5,213 nt of DNA from Candidatus Coatesiibacteriota bacterium. GTDB lineage: Bacteria > RBG-13-66-14 > B26-G2. Below the pieces are notes generated by a model. That model had not been told where the DNA came from. It saw only the letters and a list, made by a program, of their open reading frames with translations, and made no database searches. The stretch spans positions 1 to 5,213 of the forward strand of contig QMNJ01000116.1 of the NCBI GenBank assembly GCA_003647715.1, given 5' to 3'. Shown piece after piece: positions 1 through 5,213 of this stretch (the stretch's first letter is position 1; every line of letters starts with the position of its first letter). The translations under genes and the position numbers were made by a program.

Positions 1-1124
1 GGGGTCTTGCACCGATTACACTTAAAGTTCCCGTATGCTCAAGGGATGTAATCGCTTTTGGCTCTGATTTGAAGAATACATTTGCCTTTCTGAAGGATGG
101 CATCATCTATCAGAGCCAGCATATAGGTGACCTTGAATCAACTGATACCTTTGAGTTCTATAAGAGCGAGATTGAAAGGCAGAGAGAAATCTATGGTATA
201 GGTGGTGATGCCTTGCCGGTCTGTGACCTCTCACCCGTCTATTACTCCACCAGGTACGCAAGCAGTATGGGTAAGCCACTTATGATACAGCACCACTATG
301 CGCATCTTCTATCGGTTCTGGCGGAGAAGGGGCTTGTGAATGGTAGATTTCTGGGGCTTTCTGCAGATGGAACTGGCTATGGTTCTGATGGCGCAGTGTG
401 GGGATGTGAGGTGATGGCTTTTGACCTCTCGGGCTTTCAACGCCTCGCACACCTTGAATATACCCCTATGCCTGGTGGCGAAACAGCCATAAGAAAGCCA
501 TACCGTATGGCTTATTCATATATCAGAACCCACATTGGAGATATTGATTGCGGTCGTGGGTATGTGAAGGAGTTCATATCATCCATTGATGAAAAAGAGA
601 GGTCAATGCTCAATTTTGCTATCAAGAGCGGTGTGTCGCCACAGACATCGTCTCTGGGACGACTCTTTGATGGTGTATCCTGTCTCCTCGGTATATGCAG
701 GGTTAATACATACGAAGCAGAGGGGGCTATGAAGCTTGAGGCGACAGCAGAGGAGTATAATACAGAGCCATACAAATTAGAAGTCATTGACGATGGTTCG
801 GTGAAGACGGTGCGTCTGAGAGAACTATTTATGGGCATATTGAGTGATATTGATGGTGGATTAAGCCCTGGTGAGGTCTCATACCGTTTTCATATCACCA
901 TTGCAGATGTGCTGTCTGGTATTCTTATAGATGAAGCGAGGGTTGGGTATGATGCGGTGGTTCTCTCTGGTGGGTGTTTTCAAAACCTTCTTATATTACG
1001 ACTTATGATGAAGAGATTGAGAGCATCGGGGATTGAAGTTTTATATAATGTGAATACTCCCATAAATGACGCCAATATCTGTATTGGTCAGGCATTTTAT
1101 GGTGGTTATAGATTAGGAAGGTAG
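1..1124 (+). CDS. hypF: HypF, carbamoyltransferase, C-terminal half (5' truncated by window edge)
   Basis: HypF uses carbamoyl phosphate and ATP to carbamoylate the C-terminal cysteine of HypE, the first step in making the cyanide ligands of [NiFe] hydrogenase; it is cytoplasmic. The frame is open to the left edge (first full codon at base 3), and the residues before the TTG at 69 already match HypF up to its conserved LKNTF segment, so the TTG is not the start. About 373 residues are visible of a protein usually near 750; the acylphosphatase, zinc-finger and YrdC-like domains would lie upstream. Visible motifs of the Kae1-like domain are SQHIGDLE, HHYAH (291-305), ADGTGYGSDG, PGGETAIRKPYR, SLGRLFDGV and LSGGCFQN. 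The family metal ligands appear kept: two His of HHYAH, Asp of DGTGYG, Asp of the C-terminal ND motif (1065-1070). Several other consensus positions differ (see findings). It ends in tandem stops TAG TAA, 4 bases before hypC. Confidence 0.95.
   Translation, partial: GLAPITLKVPVCSRDVIAFGSDLKNTFAFLKDGIIYQSQHIGDLESTDTFEFYKSEIERQREIYGIGGDALPVCDLSPVYYSTRYASSMGKPLMIQHHYAHLLSVLAEKGLVNGRFLGLSADGTGYGSDGAVWGCEVMAFDLSGFQRLAHLEYTPMPGGETAIRKPYRMAYSYIRTHIGDIDCGRGYVKEFISSIDEKERSMLNFAIKSGVSPQTSSLGRLFDGVSCLLGICRVNTYEAEGAMKLEATAEEYNTEPYKLEVIDDGSVKTVRLRELFMGILSDIDGGLSPGEVSYRFHITIADVLSGILIDEARVGYDAVVLSGGCFQNLLILRLMMKRLRASGIEVLYNVNTPINDANICIGQAFYGGYRLGR
1115..1121 (+). promoter_or_regulatory. Shine-Dalgarno site of hypC
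   Basis: The purine-rich AGGAAGG lies in the last codons of hypF, 7 bases before the hypC ATG. It supports the start at 1129 and suggests translational coupling with hypF. Confidence 0.6.
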
Positions 1125-1128
1125 TAAT

Positions 1129-1353
1129 ATGTGCCTTGCCATACCAGCCAGGGTTCTGGAGATAGATGGTGATATGGCGCTGGTTGACCTAAATGGCGTC
1201 AGAGTGAGGGCTAACCTCGCCTTTGTGGATGGTGTAAAGGTCGGGAGCTGGGTTCTTCTACACACCGGCTTTGCTATCTCTGTTCTCACAGAGGAGGAGG
1301 CAATGGAGACATTTGACATTTTGAATCAGGTATTCGGTGGTGAGGAGAAGTAG
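1129..1353 (+). CDS. hypC: HypC, hydrogenase maturation chaperone
   Basis: HypC is a small cytoplasmic chaperone. It binds HypD, helps hold the iron on which the Fe(CN)2(CO) unit is assembled, and passes that unit to the hydrogenase large-subunit precursor. The 74 residues match the usual family length (about 70-95). The protein begins with the family signature MCLAIP, and Cys2, exposed after removal of Met, is the essential iron-binding residue. The OB-fold body is visible as VLEIDGDMALVDLNGV and then VGSWVLLHTGFAI (residues 38-50), the counterpart of the usual GdYVLvHaGfAi, followed by a C-terminal helix with EEEAMETFDIL. The start is fixed by MCLAIP and the AGGAAGG site. It lies 4 bases after hypF and 2 bases before hypD, so it is almost certainly co-transcribed and translationally coupled with both. 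A HybG/HupF-type paralogue is the only alternative name; the function would be the same. Confidence 0.97.
   Translation: MCLAIPARVLEIDGDMALVDLNGVRVRANLAFVDGVKVGSWVLLHTGFAISVLTEEEAMETFDILNQVFGGEEK
1342..1347 (+). promoter_or_regulatory. Shine-Dalgarno site of hypD
   Basis: GAGGAG, within a longer GGTGAGGAG run inside the last hypC codons, lies 8 bases before the GTG at 1356. This strong site decides the non-ATG start of hypD; the nearby ATG at 1369 is out of frame. Confidence 0.65.
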
Positions 1354-1355
1354 AA

Positions 1356-2441
1356 GTGGTAAGAGGTGATGGTTTATACTCTGGTCTGATTGGCGACCTG
1401 AAAAGGTATTCATATATCAAGGCAACCATTATGGAGGTCTGTGGCACCCACACAATGGCGATATCAAGATATGGAATTCGCTCTCTTCTACCAGAAGGGG
1501 TGAGATTGATATCTGGACCCGGTTGCCCGGTCTGTGTGACCGAGCCGGGGGCGATAAGCACCGCCGTACAACTGGCTGAGAGTGGTGTTACTCTGGTCAC
1601 CTTCGGTGATATGATGAGGGTCCCGTCAGCGAGGGGTAGTTTGTATCAGGCGAGGGCTAAAGGTGCTGATGTTCGCATCGCTTATTCACCCTTAGACGCC
1701 CTCAATATCGCAGTGAACAATAAAGACATAAGTGTATGCTTCTTTGCGGTGGGTTTTGAGACCACAATTCCGGGCATATCATTTACTCTTAAGAGGGCAA
1801 TTGAAGAAGGCATTGACAACTTCAGTATGCTCACATCATTGAGAACCATACCCCCCGCTATGGAGGTGATAGTCAAGACAGGTGAGGCGGGCGTTGATGG
1901 GTTTATCGCGCCTGGTCATGTGAGCACTATAATCGGCTCGGAGGCATATAGGGATATAGCAGAAAAGTATGGGGTTCCAACTGTGGTATCGGGATTCTCT
2001 GCTGGTGATATATTGACCACTGTATCTATGATATTAGATATGATAGAGAGTAATGAAAGCGAGGTCAGAATTCAGTATGAACATGTGGTAAAGCCAGAGG
2101 GCAATATTAAGGCAATGAAGATGATGTATGAGTATTTTAATATCTATGATATTGCCTGGAGAGGTCTGGGGATTATAGAGAAGAGCGGATTGAAGATAAA
2201 AGAGGAGTATTCGGCGATAGATGCGCTCTGCAGATATGATATTGAGATTGAGGAAGAGGATGAACCGGAAGGGTGCCTTTGCGGTGATGTCCTTGCTGGA
2301 AGAGCTATTCCACCCGATTGTTCCCTCTTTGGAGGTTTATGCACGCCGTCAAAGCCAGTAGGTCCCTGCATGGTCTCCAGCGAGGGTTCCTGTGCGGCGT
2401 ATTACAAATACGGCGGTGATAGGGTGAGGTATACGATTTAG
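1356..2441 (+). CDS. hypD: HypD, Fe-S scaffold for Fe(CN)2CO assembly
   Basis: HypD carries a [4Fe-4S] cluster and, with HypC, is the scaffold on which iron receives two cyanides from HypE and one CO. The 361 residues are normal for the family (about 350-380). In order: EVCGTHT with Cys29; GPGCPVCVT (residues 54-62) with Cys57 and Cys60, the thiol/redox pair; VGFETTIP (132-139); PGHVS (186-190); and a C-terminal cysteine-rich region with Cys307, Cys309, Cys322, Cys329, Cys338 and Cys346, including CMVSSEGSCAAYYKYGG, which supplies the cluster ligands. All family cysteines I can recognise are present. The motif near 213-220 reads GFSAGDIL where most HypD have GFEPLDIL, an unusual change at three positions. 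The start is GTG with a good GAGGAG site 8 bases upstream, 2 bases after hypC. It ends in tandem TAG TAG. Confidence 0.97.
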   Translation: MVRGDGLYSGLIGDLKRYSYIKATIMEVCGTHTMAISRYGIRSLLPEGVRLISGPGCPVCVTEPGAISTAVQLAESGVTLVTFGDMMRVPSARGSLYQARAKGADVRIAYSPLDALNIAVNNKDISVCFFAVGFETTIPGISFTLKRAIEEGIDNFSMLTSLRTIPPAMEVIVKTGEAGVDGFIAPGHVSTIIGSEAYRDIAEKYGVPTVVSGFSAGDILTTVSMILDMIESNESEVRIQYEHVVKPEGNIKAMKMMYEYFNIYDIAWRGLGIIEKSGLKIKEEYSAIDALCRYDIEIEEEDEPEGCLCGDVLAGRAIPPDCSLFGGLCTPSKPVGPCMVSSEGSCAAYYKYGGDRVRYTI

Positions 2442-2453
2442 TAGGTATGGTTC

Positions 2454-3464
2454 ATGGATGACGATGTCATAACCATTGCTGATGGGAGTGGAGGCATTAA
2501 GACATTTGACCTTCTTAAGAATGTCATTCTACCATCTGTATTGTCAAGCGATGGGAGTATGGAGGATGGGGCATTGCTTGATGGAACCGACCTGGTGTTC
2601 ACCACCGATTCATTCACCGTGAACCCGCTATTCTTCCCAGGTGGGGATATAGGTAAACTCTCGGTGTATGGCACAGTGAATGACCTCGCGGTTATGGGTG
2701 CATCACCCAACTTCTTGAGTTTATCCTTCATAATTGAGGAGGGTCTTCCAAGGCGTATACTTGATAGCATACTTGGTTCCATAGGTCGTGCGGTAGAGGA
2801 GGTTGGGATAAAACTGGTCTGTGGAGACACCAAGGTTATGCCGAGGGGAGGGGTTGACAGGATAGTAATAAATACGAGCGGGGTGGGGAGGTTGATATCG
2901 GGTAAACCGTTGGTGGCTAGGAGGGCGAAGGTGGGATATGATATTGTGGTATCAGGTGATGTTGGTAGGCATGAGATGGCGGTTCTTCTATCCAGAGGTG
3001 AATTTGGAATTGAAGCAGACATTGAAAGTGACCTTGCACCTATTTATAATGGTGTGAAAGCACTAATTGAAGCGAATGTGGGGCTTGTATTTGCCAGAGA
3101 CCTCACAAGAGGTGGACTCGCTATGGCTCTGTATGAACTGGCACTGGCAAGCAATACAAGAGTTGTTGTTGATGAAGAATGTATTCCTGTTAATAGGGGC
3201 GTAGTTGGATTGTGTGAAGTGCTCGGTTTTGAGCCGGTCTTTCTCGCTTGTGAGGGGACATTTATTGCGGTAGTTGGTGAGGGCAGAGGCAAGGAGGCGG
3301 TGGAGGTGCTTAAGCAGGCGGGCTATGAAAATGCCTCCAGGATAGGAGTTCTTGAGGGTGGTGAGCGATTGGGTGATGTGGAGCGGGTGATTATGATAAC
3401 CAGGGTTGGTTCACCGAGGTTGATGCCTCTTCCAACTGGTGAACTTACGCCAAGAATATGTTAG
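2454..3464 (+). CDS. hypE: HypE, carbamoyl dehydratase
   Basis: HypE, a PurM/AIR-synthetase-like enzyme, accepts the carbamoyl group from HypF on its C-terminal cysteine and dehydrates it with ATP to a thiocyanate that donates cyanide to HypC-HypD. The 336 residues are typical. Visible are the N-terminal glycine loop ADGSGG (9-14), FTTDSFTVNPLFFPGGDIGK (49-68), YGTVNDLAVMGASP (72-85), the VCGDTKVMPRG segment (122-132), SGDVGRHEMAVL (167-178) and RDLTRGGLA (215-223). The protein ends exactly in PRIC, with Cys336 the carbamoylated residue, which separates HypE from ThiL, SelD and PurM. Four consensus positions differ: Asp10 for His, Glu174 for Gly, Leu217 for Pro and Cys266 for Asn. The ATG follows hypD by 12 bases with a weak AGGT at 2443-2446. 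The ATG at 2447 is out of frame. The TAG stop is not backed by a second stop. Confidence 0.97.
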   Translation: MDDDVITIADGSGGIKTFDLLKNVILPSVLSSDGSMEDGALLDGTDLVFTTDSFTVNPLFFPGGDIGKLSVYGTVNDLAVMGASPNFLSLSFIIEEGLPRRILDSILGSIGRAVEEVGIKLVCGDTKVMPRGGVDRIVINTSGVGRLISGKPLVARRAKVGYDIVVSGDVGRHEMAVLLSRGEFGIEADIESDLAPIYNGVKALIEANVGLVFARDLTRGGLAMALYELALASNTRVVVDEECIPVNRGVVGLCEVLGFEPVFLACEGTFIAVVGEGRGKEAVEVLKQAGYENASRIGVLEGGERLGDVERVIMITRVGSPRLMPLPTGELTPRIC

Positions 3465-3473
3465 ATTATTGCA

Positions 3474-3920
3474 ATGTCTGATTGGGTTAAGACCATAGTT
3501 CTGGCTGTTGACGGCTCACCTAACTCGTTAAGGGCGGCTGAGGTAGCGCTTGATATTGCAAGAGAGAGAAAGGCACGGCTTATTGCGCTAGCAGTTGTTG
3601 ACACCAGGGTGATTGATGACTTCAGGAGGATGCTGGAGGAGGGTCACAAGGTAGAACATGCAGAGGAGGAGCTGTATGAGGATGCTAATAAGGTGGTGAA
3701 CAATATGAAGAAACTTGCTGGGGAAAGCGGTTATAAATTAGACACCATAGTAAGGAAGGGTATTCCGCACATTGAGATAGTAATGTTTGCAAACGAGATA
3801 GGGGCTGATTTAATTGTATTGGGTAAGGGTGGTAGGCGGGGTAAGTCAAGGTTAAGTATGGGTAATATCACCGAGAGAGTAATTGAGGATTCTACTTGCT
3901 CTGTTCTGGTGGTGAGGTAA
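3474..3920 (+). CDS. UspA-family universal stress protein, ATP-binding type
   Basis: This is a single-domain cytoplasmic universal stress protein of 148 residues, the usual size. The Rossmann-like alpha/beta fold opens with TIVLAVDGSPNS (residues 7-18), where Asp13 is the position that contacts adenine in ATP-binding Usps. A charged helical stretch follows at about 45-85. It closes with DLIVLGKGG and SRLSMGNITERVI, then SVLVVR as the final strand. The ATP motif G-x2-G-x9-G-(S/T) is met by Gly117, Gly120 and Gly130, but the last position is Asn131 instead of Ser/Thr; nucleotide binding is likely but unproven. It starts 9 bases after hypE, in the same frame, with no recognisable Shine-Dalgarno sequence, so coupled translation from hypE is plausible. 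Its substrate or partner cannot be read from the sequence, and a link with hydrogenase maturation is only positional. Confidence 0.93.
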   Translation: MSDWVKTIVLAVDGSPNSLRAAEVALDIARERKARLIALAVVDTRVIDDFRRMLEEGHKVEHAEEELYEDANKVVNNMKKLAGESGYKLDTIVRKGIPHIEIVMFANEIGADLIVLGKGGRRGKSRLSMGNITERVIEDSTCSVLVVR

Positions 3921-3936
3921 GCTTCTTCTCATCCAA

Positions 3937-3943
3937 AAGGTAG
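3937..3943 (+). promoter_or_regulatory. Shine-Dalgarno site of the Fe-S oxidoreductase gene
   Basis: The AAGGTAG stretch (core AAGG, 3937-3940) in the 26-base gap after usp lies 3 to 6 bases before the ATG at 3947 and supports that start. The rest of the gap shows no clear promoter. Confidence 0.4.
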
Positions 3944-3946
3944 TTA

Positions 3947-5185
3947 ATGCTACTTGACGATAACCCTATTGCATTGATTGAGGAAAATCTTGAGAGGTGC
4001 CTTCTATGCGGGAGGTGTAGGTCGGTATGCCCTGTCTTCAGAGAGGTGGGGTTGGAGATGGTGTCTCCTCGTGGGAGAGTGGCATTAACCTCTGCTCTGG
4101 CGAGGGGTGAAATATCGCTCTCAGAGGTCTTTAAGAAGCAGGTTGTCAATTGCCTGAGGTGTATGGCATGTGTGGATATATGCCCCTCTGATGTTGAGCC
4201 GAATGAGACCACAACAGCGGTTTATAGAATTATAGCCAGTAGCAAAGTTATTGACCCTATCAGGGGCATAATGTTTCGTATATTATTGCGGAGAGGGCGG
4301 CTTCTTCCCCCGTTCACATCTTTCTGGGCGAACCTGTTTCGCATTCTAACACCACTATTGCCTGAATGGACCCGTCTTAGACACCTGCTACCACTTCCGA
4401 CAATGAAAGGTATCAGGTATATGCCGGGTTTTGCGAATATGCCCTTCTCATACTATATTGATTATTACAATCGTGTTTATCATGCAGGTATGTGGAAACA
4501 CAGGGTGGCATTATTTTTTGGATGCGCCTCAAATTTAGTATTTCCCGAGACCGCGCATTCAATGATAGCGGTTTATATTAAGCATGGAATAGGGGTGTAT
4601 ATACCACCCACTCAGGGTTGTTGTGGTTTTCCCGCTGGTGCCTATGGAGATGAGAAGACCAGAAGAAAGCGGTTGTATGAGTTTGAGAGGGCATTTTCGG
4701 GGCTTGATGTTGATGCGGTAGTAACAATCTGTGCGACCTGTGGTCATAATTTGAGGGAAGCGAGAGAGAATATGTTAATAGCGGTGCCAGAGGTCTATGA
4801 TGCACTGGTGTATCTATCGGAGGTGGCTGATTGTAGGTTTAAGGGTGCAAATAGTAAGGTAGCATATCACATACCCTGCCATTTAGGGCGAGGTCAGGGA
4901 GCCACCGAGATTGTGAAGAGGTTTCTTGAGAGAGCATTAGGCGAACAGTTTGCAGGTATGATAATAGAGGGGGAGTGTTGTGGGGGCGGAGGGGTGTATA
5001 ATCTCATTCACCCCGATATTGCATTCAGTATCGGGGAGAAGAAGGTGGGTGCGTTCGTAGAGAGCGGGGCGGATGTTCTAACCACATCATGCCCGTCGTG
5101 CAAGATATTTCTAACTGAGGTTATGGCGAAGAGGGGGTTGCCTGAAGTGAAGGATGTCTGGGAAGTATTGTATGATTTGATTTGA
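3947..5185 (+). CDS. Two-[4Fe-4S], two-CCG-domain Fe-S oxidoreductase subunit (GlcF/GlpC/LutA/HdrD-like)
   Basis: This 412-residue protein is an electron-transfer subunit of the superfamily that includes GlcF, GlpC, LutA and HdrD. Two ferredoxin-type motifs are complete: Cys18, 21, 24, 28-Pro and Cys69, 72, 75, 79-Pro, each ligating a [4Fe-4S] cluster. Residues about 100-180 are rich in Arg, Leu, Pro and aromatics, typical of the linker in this family, with no convincing transmembrane helix. Two CCG domains follow: Cys193-x31-Cys225-Cys226-x35-Cys262-x2-Cys265, and Cys311-x32-Cys344-Cys345-x36-Cys382-x2-Cys385. Both fit the CX31-39CCX35-36CXXC signature of HdrB/HdrD, which binds noncubane [4Fe-4S] clusters. 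There is no FAD domain, so it probably pairs with a flavin dehydrogenase (lactate, glycolate or glycerol-3-phosphate type) or a membrane subunit such as HdrE, neither of which is visible. The exact substrate cannot be assigned. It follows usp by 26 bases and looks like the last gene of the operon. Confidence 0.93.
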   Translation: MLLDDNPIALIEENLERCLLCGRCRSVCPVFREVGLEMVSPRGRVALTSALARGEISLSEVFKKQVVNCLRCMACVDICPSDVEPNETTTAVYRIIASSKVIDPIRGIMFRILLRRGRLLPPFTSFWANLFRILTPLLPEWTRLRHLLPLPTMKGIRYMPGFANMPFSYYIDYYNRVYHAGMWKHRVALFFGCASNLVFPETAHSMIAVYIKHGIGVYIPPTQGCCGFPAGAYGDEKTRRKRLYEFERAFSGLDVDAVVTICATCGHNLREARENMLIAVPEVYDALVYLSEVADCRFKGANSKVAYHIPCHLGRGQGATEIVKRFLERALGEQFAGMIIEGECCGGGGVYNLIHPDIAFSIGEKKVGAFVESGADVLTTSCPSCKIFLTEVMAKRGLPEVKDVWEVLYDLI

Positions 5186-5210
5186 TTTTTTATATAAGGC
5201 ATATAAAAAA
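5186..5210 (+). terminator. Perfect A/T inverted repeat with T-run after the last gene; probable terminator
   Basis: Directly after the TGA stop come six T and ATAT, a 5-base loop AAGGC, then ATAT and six A. The 10-base arms (5186-5195 and 5201-5210) pair perfectly. The T-run on the + strand is the kind of oligo-T that ends archaeal transcription without a GC stem. The A-run would be an equal signal for a convergent gene on the other strand. The arms contain no G or C, so a bacterial-type stem would be weak. The same bases contain TTTATATA, so a promoter role is also possible. Confidence 0.5.
5189..5196 (+). promoter_or_regulatory. Possible archaeal TATA box for a gene beyond the right edge
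   Basis: TTTATATA matches the archaeal TATA consensus. Its transcription start would fall about 25 bases downstream, past the window end. No convincing purine-rich BRE precedes it, and the match overlaps the inverted repeat, so chance in A/T-rich sequence is a real alternative. Confidence 0.25.
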
Positions 5211-5213
5211 CCC

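Noticed and set aside
69..71. TTG at 69 as the start of a complete 351-residue protein
   Set aside because: The frame stays open to the left edge, and the 22 codons before it match HypF sequence, so this is an internal leucine of a truncated gene.
2447..2461. ATG at 2447 as the hypE start
   Set aside because: It is out of frame with HypE and reaches a TGA within a few codons; the ATG at 2454 gives the expected N-terminus.
2438..3022. 194-codon open frame on the minus strand opposite hypE
   Set aside because: It lies inside a clearly real gene, its product is Ser/Pro/Thr-rich with no recognisable motif, and no promoter or ribosome site is visible. It is a shadow of hypE codon use.
3462..3464. 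TAG as a pyrrolysine codon making a natural HypE-Usp fusion
   Set aside because: HypE needs its terminal Cys free at the C-terminus, TAG ends all four hyp genes, and two of them have backup stops, which fits ordinary termination.
4559..4805. Two overlapping short minus-strand open frames opposite the Fe-S gene
   Set aside because: Both are under 80 codons, low in complexity, rich in His/Ser/Thr, and opposite the intact first CCG domain. No support for expression.
3947..5185. Firm naming of the Fe-S protein as glcF or hdrD
   Set aside because: The domain layout is shared by several families and the diagnostic partner gene is not in the window.
1..5213. CRISPR arrays, tRNA or rRNA genes, insertion sequences, riboswitches
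   Set aside because: No spaced direct repeats, no cloverleaf or rRNA-like sequence, no transposase and no intergenic space large enough for a riboswitch were seen.

Overview
This window is a tightly packed, single-direction (+) gene cluster. It is dominated by the [NiFe]-hydrogenase maturation genes hypF (5' end missing), hypC, hypD and hypE, followed by a UspA-type universal stress protein and a two-cluster, two-CCG-domain iron-sulfur oxidoreductase subunit of the GlcF/GlpC/LutA/HdrD superfamily. Coding density is almost total. The inter-gene gaps are 4, 2, 12, 9 and 26 bases, and the only real non-coding stretch is the last 28 bases.

Organism: the sequence suggests an anaerobic prokaryote, more likely an archaeon (probably euryarchaeal) than a bacterium. 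The reasons are frequent AGG/AGA arginine and ATA isoleucine codons, GAGG-type ribosome sites, a TTTATATA element, a T-run directly after the last stop, and an HdrD-like Fe-S protein next to a single-domain Usp. None of these is decisive alone, and hyp genes also occur widely in bacteria. I cannot name a genus.

Layout: 1-1124 is the C-terminal half of HypF, the Kae1-like carbamoyltransferase domain. 1129-1353 is HypC, 1356-2441 is HypD and 2454-3464 is HypE. 3474-3920 is a universal stress protein and 3947-5185 is the Fe-S protein. 5186-5210 is a perfect A/T inverted repeat, likely a terminator and possibly overlapping a promoter for a gene beyond the edge.

How the genes work together: HypF moves the carbamoyl group of carbamoyl phosphate to the C-terminal cysteine of HypE. 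HypE dehydrates it to a thiocyanate. The HypC-HypD complex takes up the cyanide on its iron and builds the Fe(CN)2(CO) unit, which is delivered to the hydrogenase large subunit. The catalytic residues for all visible steps are present. No hydrogenase structural gene, hypA, hypB or maturation protease lies in the window. The Usp and Fe-S genes look co-transcribed with the hyp genes, but a shared function is only inferred from position.

I found no clear undescribed system. The most notable points are a scattered set of substitutions at usually invariant HypF, HypD and HypE positions while catalytic residues are kept, the complete double CCG motifs in the Fe-S protein, and the ambiguous A/T element at the right edge.
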